Source: Alphaproteobacteria bacterium (GTDB lineage Bacteria > Pseudomonadota > Alphaproteobacteria > Rhizobiales > Xanthobacteraceae). From it: a stretch of 13,867 bases of DNA. The stretch is from the NCBI GenBank assembly GCA_005883115.1, contig VAZQ01000351.1:964-14830 (forward strand), read 5' to 3'. The number at the start of each line of letters is the position of its first letter. The stretch's first letter is position 1. The notes beneath the pieces are model-generated. The model made no database searches and was not told the origin of the DNA. It saw only the letters and a program-made list of their open reading frames with translations. The position numbers were made by a program, and so were the translations under genes. Positions 1-6,685 of the stretch are shown here, piece by piece.

Positions 1-156
1 GGACCGGCGGTGCCGTATGGTGAGATCGCTGACGTGGTCGAGGACCTCGCCGTAGCCTATCTCGAGTTGCGCGCGGGCCCGGATGAGCTGTTCATCGATA
101 CCGTCAAGCGCATCGGGATCGAGCCGTTCAAGGAGCGCGTCTATGCCGCTCGTTAA
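1..156 (+). CDS. Nitrite/sulfite reductase, C-terminal end (partial)
   Basis: Frame 1 is open from the window edge to the TAA at 154-156 and gives the last 51 residues of a protein. The tail contains a stretch reading DELFIDTVKRIGIEPFKERV, which matches the C-terminal end of siroheme/4Fe-4S nitrite/sulfite reductases of the CysI type (inferred from memory of the family). Such enzymes reduce sulfite to sulfide, or nitrite to ammonia, in the cytoplasm for assimilation. The siroheme and cluster-binding cysteines would lie upstream, outside the window. The DUF934 gene downstream starts 14 bases before this stop, the usual arrangement in alphaproteobacterial sulfur-assimilation operons, and it supports the assignment. 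Sulfite versus nitrite cannot be decided from this tail. Confidence 0.8.
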   Translation, partial: GPAVPYGEIADVVEDLAVAYLELRAGPDELFIDTVKRIGIEPFKERVYAAR

Positions 157-676
157 GGCAGGCCAGATTATCGAAGATCGTTTCGTGCGCGTCCTTGACG
201 ACGCGCCGGTGCCGGAAGGCATTGCGGTTATCTTGCCAGCGACGCGGCTCCTCGCCGACGCAGGCGAGCTTCTCCTGCGTCAGGCGCCGACGGGCGTCAT
301 TTGGCCCAACGAGCGCAAGGTCGCGGAGCTCGCTCCCTATCTCGACTGGCTGGCGCTCGTTGCGCTGGTGTTTCCAAATTTCCGCGACGGCCGCGCCTAC
401 AGCCAGGCAAGGATTTTGCGCGAGCGGCACCAATTTCGCGGCGAGTTGCGCGCGACCGGCCAAGTCCTGCGCGACCAGCTCCTGTTTCTGCAGCGCGCCG
501 GCTTCGACGCCTTCGAGGTGACCAAGAACGCCGACGCAGCCGCATTCGCCGAGGCTGTACATCGCTACAGCGTGTTCTATCAGCCGACCGGGGATGGGCG
601 TCCGAGCACGCTTACCGCTCGTCGCGTCCGTAGTGCATCATTCGCGGCGCGAGGGCAGCGCGAACACGTCCTGTGA
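143..676 (+). CDS. DUF934 protein of the sulfite reductase operon
   Basis: This is a 177-residue protein. The start chosen is ATG 143, which overlaps the end of the reductase gene by 14 bases. An in-frame ATG at 83 would only add 20 low-complexity Ser/Arg-rich residues translated from inside that gene. The DUF934 hallmark lies at about residues 79-125: a run NFRDGRAYSQARILRER followed by FRGELRATGQVLRDQL and then RAGFDAFE. Family members are about 150-180 residues long and sit beside assimilatory sulfite/nitrite reductases; their biochemical role is not firmly established, though an oxidoreductase-accessory role is often assumed. The C-terminal 25 residues after the YQPTGDGRP stretch are basic and look poorly conserved. 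The gene is probably the last of its operon here: the next gene is on the opposite strand, with only 7 bases between the two stops. Confidence 0.85.
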   Translation: MPLVKAGQIIEDRFVRVLDDAPVPEGIAVILPATRLLADAGELLLRQAPTGVIWPNERKVAELAPYLDWLALVALVFPNFRDGRAYSQARILRERHQFRGELRATGQVLRDQLLFLQRAGFDAFEVTKNADAAAFAEAVHRYSVFYQPTGDGRPSTLTARRVRSASFAARGQREHVL

Positions 677-683
677 TTCATGC

Positions 684-1028
684 TCAGAGCCGGTCTTTAT
701 ATTTCATCCACGTTACAAAGGCGTATCCGATTGTCGCGAGAAACAACGACGCAAAATAAAGGGCGGCGACAAACTGACCTTCTAAGTAAAGGAGCAGCGC
801 AGCGCACAAGATCGCTGCGGCTCCTAGTACCGTGGACAGCAAATACTTGCGGCGGGGCTCTGCAGGAAATGATCGCTCCCATATGAGAAAATCCAACGCA
901 ACACGCACTCTGTAAGGATCTCTAAATTCTGGCGGGAAGAAGGGTCTGACTTGCTCAAGCGCAGCGTAATAAAAGCCTGCTGCTGCACCGGCAAGAATCA
1001 ACATGAGTAAAAATAGTAGTCCACTCAT
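684..1028 (-). CDS. Small membrane protein, unknown family
   Basis: This gives 114 residues from ATG 1028. A longer reading to 1082 adds 18 Cys/Arg-rich residues that run into the repeat element, so I reject it. Three hydrophobic segments are visible. Residues about 3-24 form an N-terminal anchor rich in Leu/Ala/Gly. Residues about 64-82 and 85-107 form a likely helical hairpin. Between the first and second lies a polar stretch of about 40 residues with several Arg/Glu (FRDPYRVRV, then ERSFPAEPRRKY). The protein ends in a basic tail, KYKDRL. I do not recognise the family. The DNA is clearly poorer in G+C than the neighbours (42 of 90 bases at 691-780 by hand count). It lies between the sulfur locus and the repeat, and no strong ribosome-binding site is visible. 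It may be an acquired or lineage-specific gene. Confidence 0.65.
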   Translation of the reverse strand: MSGLLFLLMLILAGAAAGFYYAALEQVRPFFPPEFRDPYRVRVALDFLIWERSFPAEPRRKYLLSTVLGAAAILCAALLLYLEGQFVAALYFASLFLATIGYAFVTWMKYKDRL

Positions 1029-1054
1029 AACGCCGGCCTGCCGCACTGAGCGGC

Positions 1055-1175
1055 GTGTCCCGGGCGAAGCGCAGCACTTCAAGGGCGTTTACGCCCGCAG
1101 ACCCTGGATCGTTCCTGTCCGTAGCGGTCCCGGATCAGCGGTGCACCGCTTCGCGCTGCACCGCATCCGGGACAC
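1055..1175. repeat. Composite palindromic intergenic repeat
   Basis: The element is bounded by inverted 9-mers, gtgtcccgg at 1055-1063 and ccgggacac at 1167-1175. Near its left half is a small hairpin: gggcg 1083-1087, loop ttta, cgccc 1092-1096. The right half is a strong hairpin. Its left arm is gtcccggat (1127-1135) plus gcggtgca (1138-1145), with a 2-base bulge; the loop is 11 bases; the right arm is tgcaccgc (1157-1164) plus atccgggac (1165-1173). A perfect 12-bp palindrome, gcggtgcaccgc, covers 1138-1149. It resembles the short palindromic repeats scattered between genes in Bradyrhizobium-type genomes (from memory). It sits just after the stop of the D-aminoacylase-like gene. It has no T-run, so it is more likely a transcript-end stabiliser or Rho-linked structure than a classic terminator. 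Confidence 0.75.
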
Positions 1176-1181
1176 GCGTTA

Positions 1182-2903
1182 TTAATGGATATGCCCCGCG
1201 CGCACGAGCCGGCCGGGCAGCGCGCCCGTGTGCTCGCCCCGCTCGAAGGTTGGCGTGCCAGCCAAGAATGTGGCGACGTAACCGTCGACCCGCTGCACGA
1301 AGCGGCGCCCGCCGGCAGGAAGATCATTGACGAGCTCCGGCTGGTAGAGCCGCAGGCCGTCGAAGTCGATCAGGTTGATGTCAGCGCGCAGGCCGGGCGT
1401 GAGCCGGCCGCGGTCGTGCAAGCCGAAGAAATTCGCCGTCTCACTGGTCTGCCGCTTGACCAACAGCTCCAGCGGTAGGCGCGGACCGCGCCGCCGATCT
1501 CGGCCCCAGTGCAGCAGCATGTAGGTCGGCACGCCCGCATCGATGATTGAGGCGCAATGCGCGCCGCCGTCGCTAAGTCCCAGCAGTGTCCCGGAATCGG
1601 TGAGCATCTCGCGGATGGGCTCGTGATCGCCGCAGACGTAGTTCACCACCGGGAAAAACAGGTAACGGTTTTCGGTCTCGGTGAGATAATCGTAAGCGAC
1701 CTCGTCGGGCGTGCGTCCCTCGCGCGCGGCGATGGCGGCAACGCTCGCCTCCTCGCTGGGCTCGTAATCCGGCGGATCTCCCATCACGAAGAACTTGTCC
1801 CAGTGCGTAGTGATGAGCTGCCTGAACTGCGCCAAGCGGCTCACTTCCTCTGCCGAGGGTTTCTCGTTGAGGATGCGGCGCCGCAAAGCCGGGTCGCGCA
1901 AGCGACGGCGCTGCTCGGGGATGCTCAGGCCATCAAGCTGCCGGTAGCTCGGCCGGACCGAGAACGGGTTGAGCGCGGTACCAATGCCGAGCATGACGCC
2001 GATCGGCCGACCGGCGATTTGCGCCGTCAAATGCGCGCCCTCTGCGCGCGCTGCGTGCACCGCAGCCAACAGCCGCCGCCACCGTTCCGGATCTTCGTAC
2101 CGGTCGGTCAGGAGAAACCACACCGGGCGACGGGTTTCCTTGGCTAGGCGCGTCAACCACGCAAGTTCGTCGACCTCGTCGTCGAAATCGCTGTTCATTC
2201 CAAAGGCGCCGGCCCCCACGTCGCCCAGCGCCGAACCGATGCCCAATAGCTCTTCGCTCGCTGCATATCGCGAGGGGACCATTTCGCCGACCGGAGTCTT
2301 GTGCGAATCCGTACGCGAAGTGGTGAAGCCGAAAGCGCCGGCGTGTAGCGCCTCGACCGTAAGACGGCGCATCTCGGCGATATCGTCGGGCCGCGCCGCC
2401 TCGAGGCGAATGGCGCGCTCGCCCATGACGTAGACGCGCAGCGGGTGGTGGGCGATCTGGGCGGCGATGTCGATCGCGCGCGGCCGGCGCTCCAGCGCAT
2501 CGAGGAAGTCCCGAAAGGTCTCCCACTCCCAGGTCAACCCGTCGGTGAGGACGACGCCGGGGATCTCTTCTACCCCCTCCATCAACTCCATCAGCGCCGC
2601 GCGATGCTGCGGGCGCACGGGGGCGAAACCGACGCCGCAATTGCCGAACATCGCAGTGGTGACGCCGTGCCAGCACGAAGGGCCGAGCAGCGGGTCCCAG
2701 ATTGCCTGCCCGTCATAATGCGTGTGCACGTCCACCCAGCCGGGCGTCACCAGGAGCCCCGTTGCATCGATCTCGCGCCGCGCCGGACCTAGCTTGCCGC
2801 CGACCTCGGCGATGCTCTCGCCCGCGATGGCTACATCGCCGGTAAAGGCGCCCTTCCCGGTACCATCAATGACGGTACCGCCGCGAATGACGATGTCGTG
2901 CAT
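1182..2903 (-). CDS. N-acyl-D-amino-acid deacylase-family amidohydrolase
   Basis: This 573-residue cytoplasmic metal hydrolase belongs to the D-aminoacylase branch of the amidohydrolase superfamily. It opens with the typical beta-sandwich start (IVIRGGTVIDGTG, residues 4-16). The metal-binding HxH follows in DVHTHYDG (H60, H62), then the family cysteine in GNCGVGFAP (C89). H201 lies in TSRTDSHKTP, and the catalytic/metal Asp is in GLSDGGAH (D445). The C-terminal part has the usual LTPGLRADINLIDFD sandwich return. Family members remove acyl groups from D-amino acids or open cyclic amides and ureides; the substrate here is not readable. The start is ATG 2903, preceded by AAGGAG (plus-strand ctcctt, 2907-2912) at 3-base spacing. 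The frame stays open to 3104, but that extension is translated repeat DNA. The gene is divergent from the SDR at 3118. Confidence 0.88.
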   Translation of the reverse strand: MHDIVIRGGTVIDGTGKGAFTGDVAIAGESIAEVGGKLGPARREIDATGLLVTPGWVDVHTHYDGQAIWDPLLGPSCWHGVTTAMFGNCGVGFAPVRPQHRAALMELMEGVEEIPGVVLTDGLTWEWETFRDFLDALERRPRAIDIAAQIAHHPLRVYVMGERAIRLEAARPDDIAEMRRLTVEALHAGAFGFTTSRTDSHKTPVGEMVPSRYAASEELLGIGSALGDVGAGAFGMNSDFDDEVDELAWLTRLAKETRRPVWFLLTDRYEDPERWRRLLAAVHAARAEGAHLTAQIAGRPIGVMLGIGTALNPFSVRPSYRQLDGLSIPEQRRRLRDPALRRRILNEKPSAEEVSRLAQFRQLITTHWDKFFVMGDPPDYEPSEEASVAAIAAREGRTPDEVAYDYLTETENRYLFFPVVNYVCGDHEPIREMLTDSGTLLGLSDGGAHCASIIDAGVPTYMLLHWGRDRRRGPRLPLELLVKRQTSETANFFGLHDRGRLTPGLRADINLIDFDGLRLYQPELVNDLPAGGRRFVQRVDGYVATFLAGTPTFERGEHTGALPGRLVRAGHIH

Positions 2904-2952
2904 GGGCTCCTTAAGCCTTGGGCGCAAACGATGATGCACCTTCCGCCAAGGC

Positions 2953-2985
2953 GATGCAATGCGAGGCAATCGCCTGGGAGGCAAT
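2953..2985. promoter_or_regulatory. Possible operator: three GAKGCAAT repeats
   Basis: The divergent intergenic region contains GATGCAAT (2953-2960), GAGGCAAT (2963-2970) and GAGGCAAT (2978-2985). The start-to-start spacings are 10 and 15 bases. The middle copy also forms an AGGC-4-GCCT dyad (2964-2975). Ordered direct repeats between two divergent genes are typical of a transcription-factor site. No regulator gene is in the window to link to it, so this is an inference from the pattern only. Confidence 0.3.
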
Positions 2986-3012
2986 GATCCAATCCCGCAA
3001 GCGACTCTTTCC

Positions 3013-3080
3013 CGTTCATTCCCGCGCAAGCGGGAATCCAGATTATCATCGGTCTGGGTCCCCGCTTTCGCGGAGACGAG
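3013..3080. repeat. Palindromic intergenic repeat cluster
   Basis: Three stems are visible. The first is attcccgc (3018-3025), loop gcaa, gcgggaat (3030-3037). The second is ccaga (3038-3042) with tctgg (3053-3057). The third is gtccccgc (3058-3065), loop tttc, gcggagac (3070-3077), with one mismatch. The sequence belongs to the very widespread class whose minus-strand translation reads like LDSRLRGNE, a peptide often mis-annotated onto the N-terminus of proteins. Here it indeed extends both flanking open frames falsely. It ends about 37 bases before the SDR start, so it would be in that gene's leader or promoter region. Confidence 0.8.
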
Positions 3081-3117
3081 CGGAAACGATTTCCCGGCAA
3101 GCACGAGGAGCCATTCG

Positions 3118-3888
3118 ATGCCAAAGACCCCGGATTATTTCGTCGGCAAGACGATCATTATTACCGGCGCGGCGAGCGGCATCGGCCGCGCCGCGTCGCT
3201 GATTTTTGCCCGCGAAGGCGCGAACGTCGTGTGCGCGGACATCAATATCGACGGCGCGAAAGAGACCGCCAAACAGGTGGTCGCGCAAGGCGGCAAGGCG
3301 TTGGCGCTTGCGACCGACGTTACCTCGCGCAGGCAGGTCAACGACATGGTGCACCGGGCGATCGAGACGTTTGGACCTGTGCAATTTCAGTTCAACTCTG
3401 CGGGCGCGGCGCTACGGCGATCGAGGTTTCTCGATATCGATGATGCGCTGTTCGAGAGCACCTTTGCGCTCAACGTCAAGGGGACGCTCTACTGCATGCA
3501 GGCCGTTTTGCCGCACATGCTCGAGAATGGGCACGGCGTCATCGTCAACATGGCGAGCATGGCGCACCGGCGCGGCGGGCCGGGCTCTTCCGTGCATTAT
3601 GCGGCGGCAAAGGGAGCCGTCGTCTCGATGACGCTCGGCGTGGCGCGCGAATTCGCGCAGGCCGGCATCCGTTGCCTGTCGATTTCGCCTGGGCCCATTC
3701 GCACGCCCTTCCAGAGCGCGGCGCAGACCCCGCCGGAACTGATACAGCATTTTCTCGACGACGTGCCGATGAAGCGATTTGGCGAGCCCGAGGAAATCGG
3801 CGAGTTGGTGCTCTTTATGTGCTCGGACGCTTGCCACTTCATGACGGCCGATACCGTTTATGTGAACGGCGGCGGCGGCTGGCGTTGA
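3118..3888 (+). CDS. SDR-family NAD(P)-dependent oxidoreductase
   Basis: A classical short-chain dehydrogenase/reductase of 256 residues. The cofactor motif TGAASGIG is at 16-23. An acidic residue after the second strand (CADIN, D41) suggests NAD(H) preference. The NNAG motif reads NSAG (93-96). N119, S147, Y161 and K165 form the expected catalytic tetrad. It ends in a glycine-rich tail, VNGGGGWR. Such enzymes oxidise a secondary alcohol or reduce a ketone in the cytoplasm; the substrate is unknown. The start is ATG 3118 with GAGGAG at 3105-3110, 7 bases upstream. The frame extends upstream to 2959 only by reading through the repeat cluster, so I reject that start. It is transcribed alone, divergently from the D-aminoacylase-like gene, and converges on the M20 hydrolase with 14 bases between stops. 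Confidence 0.9.
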   Translation: MPKTPDYFVGKTIIITGAASGIGRAASLIFAREGANVVCADINIDGAKETAKQVVAQGGKALALATDVTSRRQVNDMVHRAIETFGPVQFQFNSAGAALRRSRFLDIDDALFESTFALNVKGTLYCMQAVLPHMLENGHGVIVNMASMAHRRGGPGSSVHYAAAKGAVVSMTLGVAREFAQAGIRCLSISPGPIRTPFQSAAQTPPELIQHFLDDVPMKRFGEPEEIGELVLFMCSDACHFMTADTVYVNGGGGWR

Positions 3889-3902
3889 GCACTTCTATCT
3901 GT

Positions 3903-5141
3903 TTACTCGACCTCGTCCGCGAGCCGCAGCACCGCATTGAGCAGCACTGAGGCGCCAGCCTCGAGGTGCTCGGGCGCGGTATATTCGTGCACATTGTGGC
4001 TCAATCCGCCGACGCTCGGCACGAAGATCATGGTCGCAGGGCAGAGCCGCGCCATCATTTGCGCGTCGTGGCCGGCGCCGGAGAAAAGCCGGCGGCAGGG
4101 AAGCGCGAGCTCGCGCGCCGTCGTTTCGACGAGCGAGACCATCTCTGCTGGAAACGACACCGGCTCGAAGCGCGCGAGGCGACGCGTTGCGATTGCGACA
4201 TGCTCCTGTTGAGCCAGGCGCTCGAGGAAGTCAGCGAGTTGTTGATCGGCCTGTTGCAGCAGGCTGGCATCGGTATTGCGCAGATCGACCGTCAAGACCG
4301 CCCGTTCCGCGACCACGTTCACGAGATTGGGGTAAAGCTCGATGCGGCCGACCGTCCCCTTCTGCTGGCCGCCCATGCCTTGCGCGAGGCGGCGCACGAA
4401 CACCGCGATCTCGCCGGTGGCGCAGGCTGCATCGCGCCGCAGGTCCATTGGCGTGGTGCCGGCGTGGGCGGAGCGACCGGTAATCGAGACCTCCGTCCAG
4501 GAGAGCCCGGTGATCCCTTCGACGGCGCCGATAACGAAATGTTCGTTCTCGAGGATCGGCCCTTGCTCGATGTGCAGCTCGAGGTACGCGTGCGGCGTGA
4601 GAAAGCCGGGGCATGCATTGCCGGCATAGCCGATGCGCCGCAACTCCTCGCCGACCGTCGCACCGTCGATGCCGCGCACAGCGTAGGCCTCCTCGAGTGC
4701 AAGGCCGCCGACATAGACCAGGCTTCCCATCGCATAGGGTGGAAAGCGCGATCCCTCTTCATTGGTGAAGGCGACGAGCGCCAGCGGCCGCCGCGTGGTT
4801 TGGTCCGCGTGGTTAAGCGCCTCGCATGCCTCGAGGCCCGCCAGCACGCCGTAAAGGCCGTCATAGCGGCCGCCGGTCCCCACCGTGTCGACGTGAGAGC
4901 CGAACATGACCGGCGCCAACTCCTCGCGGCCGGCACGCGTGCCGATGATGTTGCCGATGGCATCGACGCTCACCCTCAAGCCGATCTCGCGCATCCACCG
5001 CACGAGCAGATCGCGGCCGGCGCGGTCTTCCTCGCTGAGCGCGAGCCGGCAGTTGCCGCCGCCGGGCAAGGCGCCGATGCGGTTGAATGCATCGAGCCGG
5101 CCGAGCAATCGCTGGAGGTCGATCCGAGGCGATGTCCGCAT
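3903..5141 (-). CDS. M20 Zn-dependent hydrolase, N-carbamoyl-L-amino-acid hydrolase/allantoate amidohydrolase type
   Basis: This 412-residue protein from ATG 5141 fits the family length of about 400-420. The bimetal site is visible: GSHVDTV (H83, D85), D94 in GRYDG, the catalytic pair in TNEEGSRF (E128, E129), H190 in ELHIEQGP, and H385 in HNVHEYT. The dimerisation-domain signature AHAGTTPM (H226) and GAGHDA (H358) mark it as HyuC/AllC/beta-ureidopropionase-like rather than a peptidase. These enzymes remove the carbamoyl (or formyl-like) group from N-carbamoyl amino acids or allantoate, releasing CO2 and ammonia. The start was chosen because GGAG lies 6 bases before ATG 5141; ATG 5159 has no good site and adds only six residues. 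It stands alone, divergent from the five-gene operon, with a gap of about 50 bases. The exact substrate is undetermined. Confidence 0.88.
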   Translation of the reverse strand: MRTSPRIDLQRLLGRLDAFNRIGALPGGGNCRLALSEEDRAGRDLLVRWMREIGLRVSVDAIGNIIGTRAGREELAPVMFGSHVDTVGTGGRYDGLYGVLAGLEACEALNHADQTTRRPLALVAFTNEEGSRFPPYAMGSLVYVGGLALEEAYAVRGIDGATVGEELRRIGYAGNACPGFLTPHAYLELHIEQGPILENEHFVIGAVEGITGLSWTEVSITGRSAHAGTTPMDLRRDAACATGEIAVFVRRLAQGMGGQQKGTVGRIELYPNLVNVVAERAVLTVDLRNTDASLLQQADQQLADFLERLAQQEHVAIATRRLARFEPVSFPAEMVSLVETTARELALPCRRLFSGAGHDAQMMARLCPATMIFVPSVGGLSHNVHEYTAPEHLEAGASVLLNAVLRLADEVE

Positions 5142-5184
5142 CCCCGCTCCGCCGCGCATTCTCGTGCAGGCTGCTGGTCCAGTC

Positions 5185-5190
5185 TATCAT
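5185..5190 (+). promoter_or_regulatory. Possible -10 element for a leaderless operon transcript
   Basis: TATCAT (5 of 6 matches to TATAAT) ends 7 bases before ATG 5198, so transcription could begin at or next to the start codon. No Shine-Dalgarno sequence precedes 5198 or the alternative ATG 5189. No convincing -35 hexamer is seen at 17-base spacing, which keeps confidence low. Confidence 0.2.
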
Positions 5191-5197
5191 GGATCAC

Positions 5198-6164
5198 ATG
5201 AATTTCGGGATCACGCTCTCGAACCGCGCGGTGCCACTCGGGCTTTGCAGCGTTCGCGATCTGCTCGCGCTCGCCGATGCGGTTGAAGCATGTCCGGCAC
5301 TGGATTCGGTTTGGTGCGGTGATGCCCTCTTCGTCAATCGGCGCCTCGACGCCTTGACGCTGCTCGCCGCGGTTGCGGGGCGGACCGAACGTGTGCTGCT
5401 TGGGCCGGCCTGCATGGGCTCGTTCGCGCTGCGCAATCCGCTCGTCTTCGCCTATGAATGGGCCTCGCTCGACGTGTTGTCGAACGGGCGCACTCGGCTT
5501 GTCGCTTGCGCCGGCGGCGGCTCGTCTGCGCTGTGGCAGGCGGAGGGCGAAGCACTCGGCATCGCGGCAGGAGAGCGGCGCAGGCGGATGATCGAGAACA
5601 TCCACGTGCTGCGGCACCTCTGGACGAAGGACAACGAGCCGTTCGTCGGGCAATTCACCAGTTTCTCGAACGTCACGCTGGAACCGAAGCCGGTTCAATC
5701 GCCCTGTCCGATCTGGCTGGCGACCGACAGCGCAGGTCGATTCTGGCGGCTCGGAGTTTGCGCTTACGCGCGTCGGAAGGATTGCGGACGGCTGGATGAC
5801 GCACTCCGTCGGCCCACACGGATTCAAACGGTCATGGGAGTTCATCCTGCGGGTCGGCCGTGAGAGCGGCCGCGACATGTCTTCCTTCGACAACGTCCTG
5901 TATCACCATATCAACGTGAACGCGGACAAGCAGGACGCGCTCGCCGATTCCAAGCGGTTTCTCGATCTCTACTATTCTGCCGATTACACGCAGGCCCGGC
6001 TGGAATCCTGGCTGACCTACGGCTCGCCACGGGAATGCGTCGAGCAGATCAAAGGATACAAGGCGTCGGGTTGTCGGCGCATCACCTTTCGGATTTCCAC
6101 CATGGGTGATCAGATGGCGCAGTTCCGGCGTGTCATCGAGGACGTGCTGCCATACGTCGATTAG
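5198..6164 (+). pseudogene. LLM-class flavin-dependent oxidoreductase, one-base frameshift
   Basis: The first 178 residues from ATG 5198 are a bacterial-luciferase-like protein: NFGITLSNR, then GDALFVNRRLDALTLLAAVAG, then the diagnostic FAYEWASLDVLSNGRTRLV, and PIWLAT near residue 171. After about 5729 this frame turns into nonsense and ends at 5863. The family sequence continues one frame over: SEFALTRVGRIADGWMTHSV from 5751, through RISTMGDQM to the stop at 6162-6164. Removing one base near 5729-5733 would restore a 321-residue protein of normal length (GAC then GCG CAG GTC GAT). Intact relatives are two-component FMNH2-dependent monooxygenases or F420-type enzymes that oxidise or open rings. 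It is first in a five-gene operon. The shift could be a real inactivation or a sequence error; everything else in the operon is intact, which slightly favours error or very recent loss. Confidence 0.82.
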
Positions 6165-6190
6165 ACGTGGAACAGGATGGAGAGACGTGC

Positions 6191-6673
6191 ATGCAGACGC
6201 TCGGCCTCGGCTTCACCTGGGAGCAGCTCTCGCCCGGACAGCGGTTTCGCACGCTCAATCGCACTATTACCGAGACGGATCTGGTGCTCTTCACCGGCGT
6301 GACCGGAATGCTGGAGACGATTTTCATCGATCGCACGTTCGCTGGCGAGAAGGGCGCAATTCAAGGCCAGTTCGTGCCGGCCGCTTTGACCTATAGCCTG
6401 ATCGAAGGGTTGCTTTGCCAAAGCATGATCCAGGGAACGGGCCTTGCGCTGCTCGACCTCAACCAGCGGGTTTTGGCGCCCGTTCGCGTCGGCGACACGA
6501 TCCACGGCGAAATCGAGATCACATCCGTTCGCCCCACGTCCAAGGGCAACCGCGGCATCGTCGTGTCGAAGATCGACGTGAAAAACCAGCAAGGCAATGT
6601 GGTGATGACTTACGAAGCCACGCGCATGCTGGCAGGCCGCTCGGCCGATGCAGACACGCCGCGAACGGCATAA
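6191..6673 (+). CDS. MaoC-like hot-dog-fold protein lacking catalytic Asp/His
   Basis: 160 residues from ATG 6191, which has GGAGAG at 6179-6184 (6-base spacing); a GTG at 6167 would add eight residues without a good site. The hot-dog pattern of MaoC dehydratases is clear: FRTLNRTITETDLVLFTGVTG at about 19-39, then a segment ending in TFAG (49-52), VRVGDTIHGEIEI (98-110), RPTSKGNRG (114-122), and a final strand VVMTYEATRML. Family R-specific enoyl-CoA hydratases carry G-D-x-N-P-x-H at the active site. Here the matching positions read TGMLETIF, with Met40 for Asp and Phe46 for His. It therefore probably does not hydrate by the known mechanism; it may bind an acyl-CoA or act as a thioesterase-like or accessory subunit. 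It lies 26 bases after the monooxygenase stop, in the same operon. Confidence 0.85.
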   Translation: MQTLGLGFTWEQLSPGQRFRTLNRTITETDLVLFTGVTGMLETIFIDRTFAGEKGAIQGQFVPAALTYSLIEGLLCQSMIQGTGLALLDLNQRVLAPVRVGDTIHGEIEITSVRPTSKGNRGIVVSKIDVKNQQGNVVMTYEATRMLAGRSADADTPRTA

Positions 6674-6685
6674 GGTGCGGCGTAT

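Noticed and set aside
2904..3104. 67-residue N-terminal extension of the D-aminoacylase-like protein
   Set aside because: It is translated from the palindromic repeat cluster (the LDSRLRGNE-type peptide); a ribosome-binding site and the normal family start are at 2903.
3966..5201. 411-codon plus-strand frame opposite the HyuC-like gene
   Set aside because: It mirrors the real gene, has no recognisable motif, and runs across the divergent promoter.
4976..5893. 305-codon minus-strand frame overlapping the HyuC-like start and the monooxygenase gene
   Set aside because: It covers parts of two genes with clear family motifs and shows none of its own.
5796..6164. A separate small gene starting at ATG 5796
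   Set aside because: Its sequence is the C-terminal third of the LLM oxidoreductase, and family sequence continues upstream of the ATG in the same frame, so it is a frameshift fragment.
6167..6190. GTG 6167 as the start of the MaoC-like gene
   Set aside because: It sits 2 bases after the previous stop with no ribosome-binding site; ATG 6191 has GGAGAG at good spacing.
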